From an uncultured Lachnospiraceae bacterium (lineage in GTDB: Bacteria > Bacillota > Clostridia > Lachnospirales > Lachnospiraceae), in contig CAJTVK010000069.1 of NCBI GenBank assembly GCA_910579645.1, positions 1 through 23,196 of the forward strand: DNA of 23,196 bases. The letters are read 5' to 3'. The translations under genes were made by a program, and so were the position numbers. Position 1 is the first letter of the stretch. Every line of letters begins with the position of its first letter. Shown here in pieces: positions 1 to 6,712 of this stretch. The notes under the pieces were generated by a model. The model was given only the letters and a program-made list of their open reading frames with translations, ran no database searches and had not been told where the DNA came from.

Positions 1-168
1 CCGGGACAGGCAGTTCTGCTGCTGCCGGCCACTAAAAAAACTCACGCACGGGCGTACGCAGGCCGGAGGCTTCGCCGGATAGCATGGACTGTTCCGATGT
101 TCCGACCCGGGCAGCTGTACTAGTTAAAAGGCTGTATAAGTGTTCTCTCCGAACGGAATGTCGGATTG
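1..168. other. Region downstream of vanT, no gene seen
   Basis: I see no credible gene here. The stretch is GC-rich. Read on the minus strand it contains short palindromic pieces followed by a run of seven T (plus-strand A run at 34-40), which could be a weak terminator for the van transcript, but the stem is poor. It also contains CTAGTACA on the minus strand (plus 116-123), the same 8-base end seen at three other intergenic sites in this window. The left edge of the window cuts the region, so its full extent is unknown. Confidence 0.4.
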
Positions 169-2457
169 TCAGACTAAGATTCTTTCTAACCGGCCTCCCA
201 GACGGCTGAGTATTTCGTTGGTGATGGTGCCGGTCTGTTCCGCCAAGTCGTATGCCGTAATTTGTGAGTTTCCGGCTTTTCCTATAATGTATGCGGTGTC
301 TCCTTGTTTTACGTCCGGTATGTCCGTAATGTCCACGATGGTCTGGTCCATGCAGATGTATCCTATGATTGGGGCTTTCCTGCCTTTCAGGAGCACTTGT
401 CCGATGCCGCAGGAGAGCGGTCTGGGCAGGCCGTCCGCATAGCCGATTGCCAGTACCGCTATTTTCCGTTCTTCCGCCGCTACATATCCGAAGCCGTAGC
501 CGGCGGCTTCGCCGCAGTGTAGGTCTTTGACGGCAGCTACTCTGGCTTTCACGGTTAACACGGGACGGAGGCGGATCGGTATGTTTTTTTCGTCCCCGCG
601 GCTGCTGAGCATGCCGTACAGCGCGATTCCTATCCTTGCATAGTCCCCGGTCAGTTCGGGGTAGTTCAGGATTCCATAGCTGGCCTGCAGGTGTTTGCTT
701 GGGCAATGGAAGCCTCTTTGTTCCAGTTTTTTTACGGTCTCTCGGAAGGCTTGTCCCTGTGCTTCCGTAAAGGCTCTTTCCCGCGGGGTCAGTGCATCGT
801 CTGCGCTCAGGTGGGTGTAGATTCCTTTGATGACTAAGTTTCTGCATTGGAAAATACGGCAGATTTCATCTGTTTTTTCCCAATGTTCGCCTAACCGGTG
901 CATGCCTGTGTCGATTTTGATGTGTACATTTATTTTTTTGCCGTAGGCATTGAGGGTTTTTGCGTAGGATGCATCCACTACTGTCTGTGTCAGACGATAC
1001 CGGCTTAGCAGGCCGAATTGTTCCGGATGGGTATATCCCAAAATCAGCAGTTCTCCTTTGATGCCGTTTTTCCTAAGTTCCGCGGCTTCGGATGCCGTGG
1101 CTACGCAGAAGGATTTTATCCCGTATGCGTTCAGTTCTTCCGCCAGCATTGGCGCCCCGTGCCCATAGGCATTGGCTTTCAGCACAGGCATCAGCCGGCA
1201 GCCGGGCGGAAGCAGGCTCTGCAGTGCATCCACATTATATTTCAGGTTTTTCCGGCTGACTTCAATCCATGCCCTTCCTTTTTTATAAGGGGGGTTCTTG
1301 CTGCCGGGAAGGATTTTCCGGATTAGTTCGGCAAGCAGCCAGGAGAGGATGCAGACCGTAACATAATGTATGAGGCTGTTATCTATGAGTATTTTTTCCG
1401 AATGTGTTATCTTGGCCGCTCCGCGGACGGCTATGATAATCCATGGATGAATTAGGTATATCCATGTGGATACAGTCCGCAGGCGTTCTGCCGGCTCTGC
1501 CTTTATGGCTAAGATAAGCTGAAAGAGGAAAAACATGCAGGGCAGCAAGGTAAGGTACATGCTGTCATGCCGCTGTGCCCCGATGCGGTTAAGCCAAAGC
1601 CCTTCCGCTGTCATGAATGCCATGGAGAGCAGAAATCCGCCGATATTTACCGCTGTTTTGTTCTTTCTTTTCGAATGTGGGAGCCAGGCTCCGAGAAGGA
1701 GGAAAACGGGGGCATAAAAGATGCCGTTCCTTGTATAGGAAAACAGCCGGAACATCCGGTCATATGCCGCCCTGACGGCATCCGCCCCTTCCGTCAGGCC
1801 ATAGTAGCTGTCCCCGAACAGGCCCACGATGTATAATGCCGCTGCCGCGGCTCCCAATGTCCCGAAACATTGTTTCTGGGAAGTTTCCGTACATATTTCC
1901 ATATCATGCCGGTGTAAATGGGCAGGCCGATGTAGCTGGGCAGGCCGATGTAACCGGGCAGGCTGATGCAACCGGGCAGACCCATGCAGCCGGGCAGGCT
2001 GATATAATTGGGCAGGCCGGCATAGCAGGGCTATCCGATATAGCAGGACAAGCAGCAATATGCCCGTCACCGCCGCCGGCAGGTACCAGAGATGGTAAAA
2101 GGTGCCGTCAAATATAAGCATACGGAGAAAATCCGCTGTTTTCAGCCCCTTTAGCTGTCCCGCGTATATATTGACGGGAAGGTATAGGATAACGGCCGTC
2201 ATATAAAGGAGCAATGTTTTTTTCACGGAACGGAACAGCGGCCTTAAATCCGCAGTCTCACCGGACAAATATCCGGATAGGGTGAAGTATCCGGTCACCA
2301 TGAGAAAAAAAGGTACCGCCGTCCTGGCAATGATTCTTGTCAGCACAAAGTCCGCGTCTCCATGGAACGAAGCCAGCGGGGAAGTATGGATGGCCACTAC
2401 CAGAAATGCAGCCGCCATCTTAAAATAATCAAGACCGCCTAAATTCTTTTTTTTCAT
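169..2457 (-). CDS. vanT: Membrane-bound serine/alanine racemase VanT (vanG type)
   Basis: A two-domain protein of 762 residues. Residues 1 to about 385 form a multi-span membrane domain of the acyltransferase-3 type (H24 in VVAIHTSP), which in VanT proteins is thought to take up L-serine. Residues from about 395 are a fold-type III PLP alanine racemase with the PLP lysine K427 in VLKANAYGHG, then KIDTGMHRLG, IGIALYGML and GYADGLPR. At the conserved Tyr of alanine racemases near the C terminus this protein has Asn747 (TITNEIL). Asn at this place is linked to serine racemisation in VanT. The role is to supply D-Ser for VanG. The start at 2457 is chosen because AGGAAGGA lies 8 bases upstream and the acyltransferase domain begins there; a longer frame exists but has no better site. 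The gene lies 61 bases after vanXY, and a six-unit hexapeptide repeat (about residues 147-185) makes it longer than usual. Confidence 0.93.
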   Translation of the reverse strand: MKKKNLGGLDYFKMAAAFLVVAIHTSPLASFHGDADFVLTRIIARTAVPFFLMVTGYFTLSGYLSGETADLRPLFRSVKKTLLLYMTAVILYLPVNIYAGQLKGLKTADFLRMLIFDGTFYHLWYLPAAVTGILLLVLLYRIALLCRPAQLYQPARLHGSARLHQPARLHRPAQLHRPAHLHRHDMEICTETSQKQCFGTLGAAAAALYIVGLFGDSYYGLTEGADAVRAAYDRMFRLFSYTRNGIFYAPVFLLLGAWLPHSKRKNKTAVNIGGFLLSMAFMTAEGLWLNRIGAQRHDSMYLTLLPCMFFLFQLILAIKAEPAERLRTVSTWIYLIHPWIIIAVRGAAKITHSEKILIDNSLIHYVTVCILSWLLAELIRKILPGSKNPPYKKGRAWIEVSRKNLKYNVDALQSLLPPGCRLMPVLKANAYGHGAPMLAEELNAYGIKSFCVATASEAAELRKNGIKGELLILGYTHPEQFGLLSRYRLTQTVVDASYAKTLNAYGKKINVHIKIDTGMHRLGEHWEKTDEICRIFQCRNLVIKGIYTHLSADDALTPRERAFTEAQGQAFRETVKKLEQRGFHCPSKHLQASYGILNYPELTGDYARIGIALYGMLSSRGDEKNIPIRLRPVLTVKARVAAVKDLHCGEAAGYGFGYVAAEERKIAVLAIGYADGLPRPLSCGIGQVLLKGRKAPIIGYICMDQTIVDITDIPDVKQGDTAYIIGKAGNSQITAYDLAEQTGTITNEILSRLGGRLERILV
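1920..2027 (-). repeat. 18-bp tandem repeat inside vanT
   Basis: Six consecutive 18-bp units begin with GGGCAG on the plus strand (1920, 1938, 1956, 1974, 1992, 2010). They are diverged but stay exactly in phase. On the coding strand they give hexapeptides of the type RPAQLH/QPARLH, basic and Pro-rich, between two predicted membrane helices. Because the unit is a multiple of three, gain or loss of units keeps the frame. Confidence 0.9.
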
Positions 2458-2518
2458 ATTTAAAATCCTTCCTTCTTCCGCCTTGCCTGACATAAAATTC
2501 AGGCGATGAAATGCGCCG

Positions 2519-3283
2519 TTATTTCCGCAATGCGGCAGTAGTGATAATATATCCGTCCACGTTGTTGCCGGATATGGAATAAGCCATACGTTCATCTATT
2601 TCCAGACAGGTGTTTTTTCCCTTTTCCGCCTCAAGGTAAGATACGGACAGTTTCAGGCCGCTGATATGGCAGGAATAGCTTCCCTTTTCATATGGATATT
2701 GCCGGAGGAACCGGATATATTCCTCCAATGTCAGTCCCTGCCCGGCCATAATTTGGGCATGGGGCGTGCCTACATAACGGAAATGCCACGGCTCATGGGC
2801 AATTCCCGTAATCCGTTCCTTGCCCTCCGGATACCGCTCCACAAACCCGAACGTCAATGCCCTTTCCCGGAATTTTCTGCATATCCCGGTATCCGGGAAT
2901 TCCGGACAGATAAAATCTATCTTCTCCTGTCTAAGCCCTAAATCTATGGCCAGTCCTGTCTGATGCTCACTATGATCCGGCAATGCCACAAATTTTTCGG
3001 TAAAGTCTTTTCCGTTCTCTCTCAATGATTCCGCATATATTTCCTGCTGCTCCCTCACGGAACGCCAGCCGCTTACTGCGGCAATGTGTCTCCATCCGTC
3101 CATGCCTTCCATTAACTCGGCCAGCAGCTTCACTGCATAGCCGTCCAGCAGGACATGCCGTTCCCACCGGTTCACGGGAACTAAATTTCCTCTGTTTTTC
3201 CCCATCCAATAAGGATGCTTGGCATTTACCAAAATCAAATTTCCGCCGTGAATGGCATCCGGCTGCAGAACTATCGTTTTCAT
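2519..3283 (-). CDS. vanXY: D,D-peptidase/carboxypeptidase VanXY
   Basis: A 254-residue zinc peptidase of the VanY/VanX (M15) family. Visible motifs are SGWRS (71-75), SEHQTGLAIDLG (105-116) with zinc ligands H107 and D114, and EPWHFRY with catalytic E164 and zinc ligand H167. The protein has no signal peptide or membrane segment, as expected for the cytoplasmic, bifunctional VanXY type, which hydrolyses D-Ala-D-Ala and trims the D-Ala-ended pentapeptide. The residues after about 200 form an extra C-terminal part I do not recognise. The ATG overlaps the vanG stop in an ATGA arrangement, so translation is probably coupled. A pure VanY carboxypeptidase is the main alternative; the position between vanG and vanT favours VanXY. 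Confidence 0.9.
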   Translation of the reverse strand: MKTIVLQPDAIHGGNLILVNAKHPYWMGKNRGNLVPVNRWERHVLLDGYAVKLLAELMEGMDGWRHIAAVSGWRSVREQQEIYAESLRENGKDFTEKFVALPDHSEHQTGLAIDLGLRQEKIDFICPEFPDTGICRKFRERALTFGFVERYPEGKERITGIAHEPWHFRYVGTPHAQIMAGQGLTLEEYIRFLRQYPYEKGSYSCHISGLKLSVSYLEAEKGKNTCLEIDERMAYSISGNNVDGYIITTAALRK

Positions 3284-4332
3284 CTCCCCACCGCCTTCTC
3301 GATGGCATCGGAAAGAATCTGTCCGAAGGATATGCCGGCCGCTTTCATCATATTGGGAAAACGGCTGTGGGCAGTGAACCCGGGAATGGTGTTCACTTCG
3401 TTAAATACGATTTCACCGGAATCGGTCAGAAACATATCCACCCTGGCAAACCCGCTGCAGTCTAACGCTTTGTAGATTATCCTTGCCGTCCGCTTGATTT
3501 CTTCCGCCTTTTCGGATGCTATTCTGGCCGGCACATGAATCGCGGAAGTTCTGAGCGTATATTTCTCCTCAAAATCAAAAAATCCGTCCGCCAGCTCTAT
3601 CTCATCCACTTCCCCTACCGTCAGTCCGTTATTCTCCAATAAGGCACAGCCTACCTCAAACCCGGAAATCCCTTCCTCCACAATAATCTTCCTGTCATAT
3701 GCGGCAGCCGCTTCCACGGCAGCCGGAAGTTCCTCTGCTCCGTATACCTTAGTCACCCCAAAGGAAGAACCTGCCTTCACCGGTTTCACAAATAAAGGAT
3801 AGCCTATCTCTTCCGCTTTGGCGCACACTTCTCCCATATCTGCGCCTTTTTCCAGAACAAAGGATTTCGGCACCCGGATTCCCTCCAGGGAGACAAGCTT
3901 ATGCGCCCTGTCCTTATCCATGCAGAGGGCAGAAGACAAGGTGCCGCATCCCACTACCGGAATATCCGCCAGTTCCAGCATGCCCTGTACCGTGCCGTCC
4001 TCCCCGTTCTTACCGTGCAGCACCGGAAACGCCCCGTCAATATGGCATTTTTCCGCCTTGTCCCCCCTTAACAGCAGCAGGCAGCCGCCGCTTCTGCCCG
4101 GCATTACCGCTGCCGGAATACAGTCCCCGGCATTACACCATGTATCTGCCGCAATTTTCTCTTCTTCCCCGCCGAACCGGTACCATGTTCCCTCCGGCGA
4201 AATGCCGACGAATACCGGCTCATATTTTTCCCTGTCCATATGGCCTGCCACCGCATAGGCCGACTGCAGCGAAACCTTATACTCCGGCGAGCATCCGCCG
4301 AAAATAACTGCTATTTTTTTCCTCTTCCCCAT
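3280..4332 (-). CDS. vanG: D-alanine--D-serine ligase VanG
   Basis: A 350-residue ATP-grasp ligase of the Ddl/Van family. It has the N-terminal IAVIFGGCSPEYKVS block, the glycine-rich loop KAGSSFGV (186-193), and the metal/ATP block FNEVNTIPGF (310-319). The omega-loop holds EKYTLRTSAIHVPA (256 onward). A Lys-Tyr there fits Ala/Ser-type enzymes (Ddl, VanC, VanE, VanG) and argues against D-lactate ligases of the VanA/B type, which carry His. D-Ser specificity is inferred from the sequence class and from the vanT and vanXY neighbours. The ATG at 4332 is preferred over an upstream start because AAGGAG lies about 9 bases upstream and the family N terminus starts here. It is the first gene of a three-gene unit, expressed from a leader of about 250 bases. 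Confidence 0.93.
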   Translation of the reverse strand: MGKRKKIAVIFGGCSPEYKVSLQSAYAVAGHMDREKYEPVFVGISPEGTWYRFGGEEEKIAADTWCNAGDCIPAAVMPGRSGGCLLLLRGDKAEKCHIDGAFPVLHGKNGEDGTVQGMLELADIPVVGCGTLSSALCMDKDRAHKLVSLEGIRVPKSFVLEKGADMGEVCAKAEEIGYPLFVKPVKAGSSFGVTKVYGAEELPAAVEAAAAYDRKIIVEEGISGFEVGCALLENNGLTVGEVDEIELADGFFDFEEKYTLRTSAIHVPARIASEKAEEIKRTARIIYKALDCSGFARVDMFLTDSGEIVFNEVNTIPGFTAHSRFPNMMKAAGISFGQILSDAIEKAVGR

Positions 4333-4390
4333 CTTCCCTGTCTCCTTCCTTCTCCCGGTGCGGCCTTTCATTCCCACAGCCGGCGAACTT

Positions 4391-4422
4391 AGATTGTGTC
4401 CGGAAATTCATTTCCACAATCT
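4391..4422 (-). promoter_or_regulatory. Hairpin in vanG leader
   Basis: An 8-bp perfect inverted repeat (AGATTGTG at 4391-4398 with CACAATCT at 4415-4422) encloses a second one (GGAAAT at 4402-4407 with ATTTCC at 4410-4415). It would fold in the transcript about 60 bases before the vanG ATG. There is no T run, so it is not a plain terminator. Its role is unknown. Confidence 0.5.
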
Positions 4423-4521
4423 GCTGACCTTTAACCTGCTGCCCGCAAAAAATCAGCGGTCTCCGTTTCCCTTCAACACCGTATAGGCGCAAATGAGCCG
4501 CCGCTCTCTGCGCCGTAAATC

Positions 4522-4570
4522 GCGGGAAGCCCTTGTCTGATAGAAATAATACCAGACAAGGGCTTCCCGC
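4522..4570. promoter_or_regulatory. Perfect 18-bp inverted repeat between vanS and vanG
   Basis: The 18 bases at 4522-4539 are perfectly complementary in inverted order to 4553-4570, with a 13-base AT-rich loop (4540-4552). This would be a very stable hairpin in either strand. Neither side is followed directly by a T run, so a classical terminator is not clear. It sits between the candidate VanR repeat and vanG, where it could separate the vanRS transcript from vanG-XY-T or act within the vanG leader. Confidence 0.8.
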
Positions 4571-4590
4571 ACTTTAACATCCCATTATTT

Positions 4591-4614
4591 AATTCCTAAG
4601 AAATTCCTAAGAAA
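4591..4614 (-). promoter_or_regulatory. Candidate VanR binding site (11-bp direct repeat)
   Basis: On the plus strand AATTCCTAAGA occurs twice back to back (4591-4601 and 4602-4612), followed by AA. On the coding strand this reads as two TTTCTTAGGAA boxes. Two tandem boxes one helical turn apart are typical for OmpR-family regulators such as VanR. The site is 30 bases after the vanS stop and upstream of vanG. Spacing from TTAGGA to a weak TTAAAG is 16 bases, so the box may overlap the -35 of an activated promoter. The link to VanR is inferred. Confidence 0.6.
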
Positions 4615-4644
4615 CCGTTAACGATTCATTTTTCCTTTTGCGTA

Positions 4645-5853
4645 TCACGGTTCCTTAGTCTCCATTAAGATTGCCTTTCCTTCTCTTTCCGGCAGCGCGG
4701 CGGAGCCTATTTCAGCCGCTTCCCGGGCAGGCAGCGCAATGATGAACGAAACCGTATACTCCCCGCTTTTCGCCGTAATCGTTCCCCCGTGCAAAGCCAC
4801 GATTTCTTTTGCAATGGCCAGTCCCAGGCCTGCCCCGCCGGTATTGGAAATCCTCGCTTCATCCAGACGGTAAAATCTCTCAAAAATGGATGACAGCTTT
4901 TCCTCCGGTATGGGATTTCCTTTGTTCCGGAAAGTAATTACGATAAATCCGCCTTTGTCCTCTGCGGCAATCACAATCTCCGTGCCGGGAAAGCTATAGG
5001 CAGCTGCATTTTTCAGCACATTATTGAATACCCGCGCCAATTTGTCCGGATCCCCGTACACCGTCAGATTCTCGTCCGCCTTTAGGTTTACCGTATTGCC
5101 GTTTTCCGCCAGCACCGGCGAAAGTTCGTCTGCCAACTGTACCAGCATATAGTATAAATCAATGTTTTCCTTTACCAATGTAATCTGCTGCAGATTATAT
5201 CTTGTAATTTCAAAGAATTCATTTACCATCTTCTCCAGACGGTATGCCTTATCCAATGTAATATGCACATATTTTGCTTTCTGCTCCGCCGGCATGTCCG
5301 GCGCTTCCTCAATCAGATTCAGATATCCGATAATGGAAGTCAGCGGCGTCCGGATATCGTGTGCCAGATACATCACCAAATCGTTTTTCCTTTGCTCCGC
5401 TTCCCGCGCCTGTGCCGTCCTCTGCTCCAGTTCCGTCTTCACCGCATTCAGCCGTCTCTCCACGGCAAGCATTTCCGACGGCAGCTGTATTTCCCCCTTT
5501 TCCATCAGCAAAGCATCTATTCCCCTGCTCACAATGTCGAAATATCGGGTAAATAAATTCAGCAGCATCCGCAGCATCAGCAGAAACACCCCGATAATGG
5601 CCGCCATCCAGAAATATTCCATATTGTTGCGGAAAATGTTGCGGTACACCCTCACGGCTCTGTCATAATCCAGCAGCAGATATCTCTGAAGCACGGAAAC
5701 GACCAAATCCGCGCCTCTATGGCTCCAGACCAATTTATACAAAGCCCATATAATGACCACCGCCAAGATTACCATGCCGGAAAGTTCCACAAAAAGTTTG
5801 GTTTTCAGCTGTGAGTAATCCCCTTTGTATTCTGTCCTGCCCCTGTCACCCAA
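4645..5853 (-). CDS. vanS: Sensor histidine kinase VanS
   Basis: A 402-residue two-span sensor kinase. Membrane segments are at about 24-43 and 82-100, with a short external loop of about 40 residues between them that includes RYLLLDYDRAVRVYR. A linker with coiled-coil character follows (about 120-158). The H-box is YLAHDIRTPLTSIIGY with H165, the N-box is NNVLKNAA (277-284), the F-box is IFERFYRLDEAR and the G2 box is GGAGLGLAIAKE (339-350). The short sensing loop fits VanS of the vanG/vanB kind only loosely; assignment rests mainly on context. The start is TTG at 5853, which overlaps the vanR stop by 8 bases. No in-frame ATG exists before the first membrane segment. Expected role: phosphorylation and dephosphorylation of VanR in response to glycopeptide or wall stress. 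Confidence 0.9.
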   Translation of the reverse strand: MGDRGRTEYKGDYSQLKTKLFVELSGMVILAVVIIWALYKLVWSHRGADLVVSVLQRYLLLDYDRAVRVYRNIFRNNMEYFWMAAIIGVFLLMLRMLLNLFTRYFDIVSRGIDALLMEKGEIQLPSEMLAVERRLNAVKTELEQRTAQAREAEQRKNDLVMYLAHDIRTPLTSIIGYLNLIEEAPDMPAEQKAKYVHITLDKAYRLEKMVNEFFEITRYNLQQITLVKENIDLYYMLVQLADELSPVLAENGNTVNLKADENLTVYGDPDKLARVFNNVLKNAAAYSFPGTEIVIAAEDKGGFIVITFRNKGNPIPEEKLSSIFERFYRLDEARISNTGGAGLGLAIAKEIVALHGGTITAKSGEYTVSFIIALPAREAAEIGSAALPEREGKAILMETKEP

Positions 5854-6544
5854 TTTTATACCCCACCCCCCATATCGTTTTTATATATTTCGGCCGCTCT
5901 GCCGTATCCGCCATCTTTTCCCTTAAATGACGGATATGCACCGTAATGGTATTGTTGCTTTTGCTGTAATACTCATCCTTCCATATCTCATGGAACAGCT
6001 TCTCCGCGCTTACCACTTCTCCTTTATGTTCCAACAGAATCCGGAGCAGTTCAAATTCCGTAGGCGTCAATGTAAGCTGCCGTTCGTTCAGTATGCACTC
6101 ATGAGTTTTCACATCCAGCACCAGCCCCGAATGTTCCAGAAAACAATCCGCAGACTCCGCCGGCTGTGCCTGATTGTACCTTTTATACCTGCGCAGCTGA
6201 GCCTTGACCCGCGCCACCAGTTCCAACGGGCGGAACGGCTTGGTAATATAATCATCAGCCCCCAGGGAAAGCCCCGTAATTTTGTCTATTTCTTCATCCT
6301 TTGCCGTCAGCATGATAATCGGATAAGTATAGGATTCCCGTATCTGTCGGCAAAGTGCAAATCCGTCGATATCCGGCAGCATGATATCCAAAACGGCAAG
6401 ATCCAGTTCGTTTTCTTTCAGGAACTCCAATGCCCCGCTCCCCGTATAAAATTTATGCACCTGATAATTCTCGTTCTTCAGATATACTTCTATTAAATCG
6501 GCAATTTCCGGTTCATCATCCACCACTGCTATTTTATCGGCCAT
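5846..6544 (-). CDS. vanR: Response regulator VanR (OmpR family)
   Basis: A 232-residue OmpR/PhoB-type regulator. The receiver domain shows D9/D10, phospho-acceptor D53 in LAVLDIMLPDIDG, T80 and K102 in TKPFRP. The winged-helix DNA-binding domain ends in the family pattern TITVHIRHLREKM and IKTIWGVGYK. ATG at 6544 is chosen over a TTG 36 bases upstream because AAAAGGAG lies about 7 bases before it and the receiver fold begins immediately. It is the first gene of vanRS and overlaps vanS. It probably controls the downstream vanG-XY-T unit through the tandem repeat at 4591-4614. I see no convincing promoter in the 168 bases upstream. Confidence 0.92.
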   Translation of the reverse strand: MADKIAVVDDEPEIADLIEVYLKNENYQVHKFYTGSGALEFLKENELDLAVLDIMLPDIDGFALCRQIRESYTYPIIMLTAKDEEIDKITGLSLGADDYITKPFRPLELVARVKAQLRRYKRYNQAQPAESADCFLEHSGLVLDVKTHECILNERQLTLTPTEFELLRILLEHKGEVVSAEKLFHEIWKDEYYSKSNNTITVHIRHLREKMADTAERPKYIKTIWGVGYKIG

Positions 6545-6712
6545 ACCCGTTTCTCCTTTTCCCCGTTTCTTCCCGGTCAATTCCTATTCCGTTTCTTTTA
6601 AACACTTTTTCTGACGGATTCCCGCATACGTCTTACCCTTGTTTCCCGAGATGCCGTCCCGATTGGCACCATATTTCTTCCCAAATTCAGGAGACTCAGC
6701 AAGCCTCCTCCC

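Noticed and set aside
3280..4332. VanA/VanB-like D-Ala-D-Lac ligase
   Set aside because: The omega-loop has EKY, not the His typical of lactate ligases, and no vanH dehydrogenase is present; vanT is present instead.
4277..4492. A 71-residue frame in the vanG leader, considered as a vanU-like regulator or leader peptide
   Set aside because: It has no helix-turn-helix pattern, overlaps the vanG start in another frame and lacks a convincing ribosome site.
169..6544. A recent transposon carrying the van genes
   Set aside because: No transposase, integrase, or clear terminal repeats were found around the cluster. The CTAGTACA motif at 116-123 is not matched by a copy on the other side near vanR.
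5846..6580. Longer VanR start (TTG at 6580)
   Set aside because: The extra 12 residues are charged and precede the receiver fold, while ATG at 6544 has a well-spaced AAAAGGAG.
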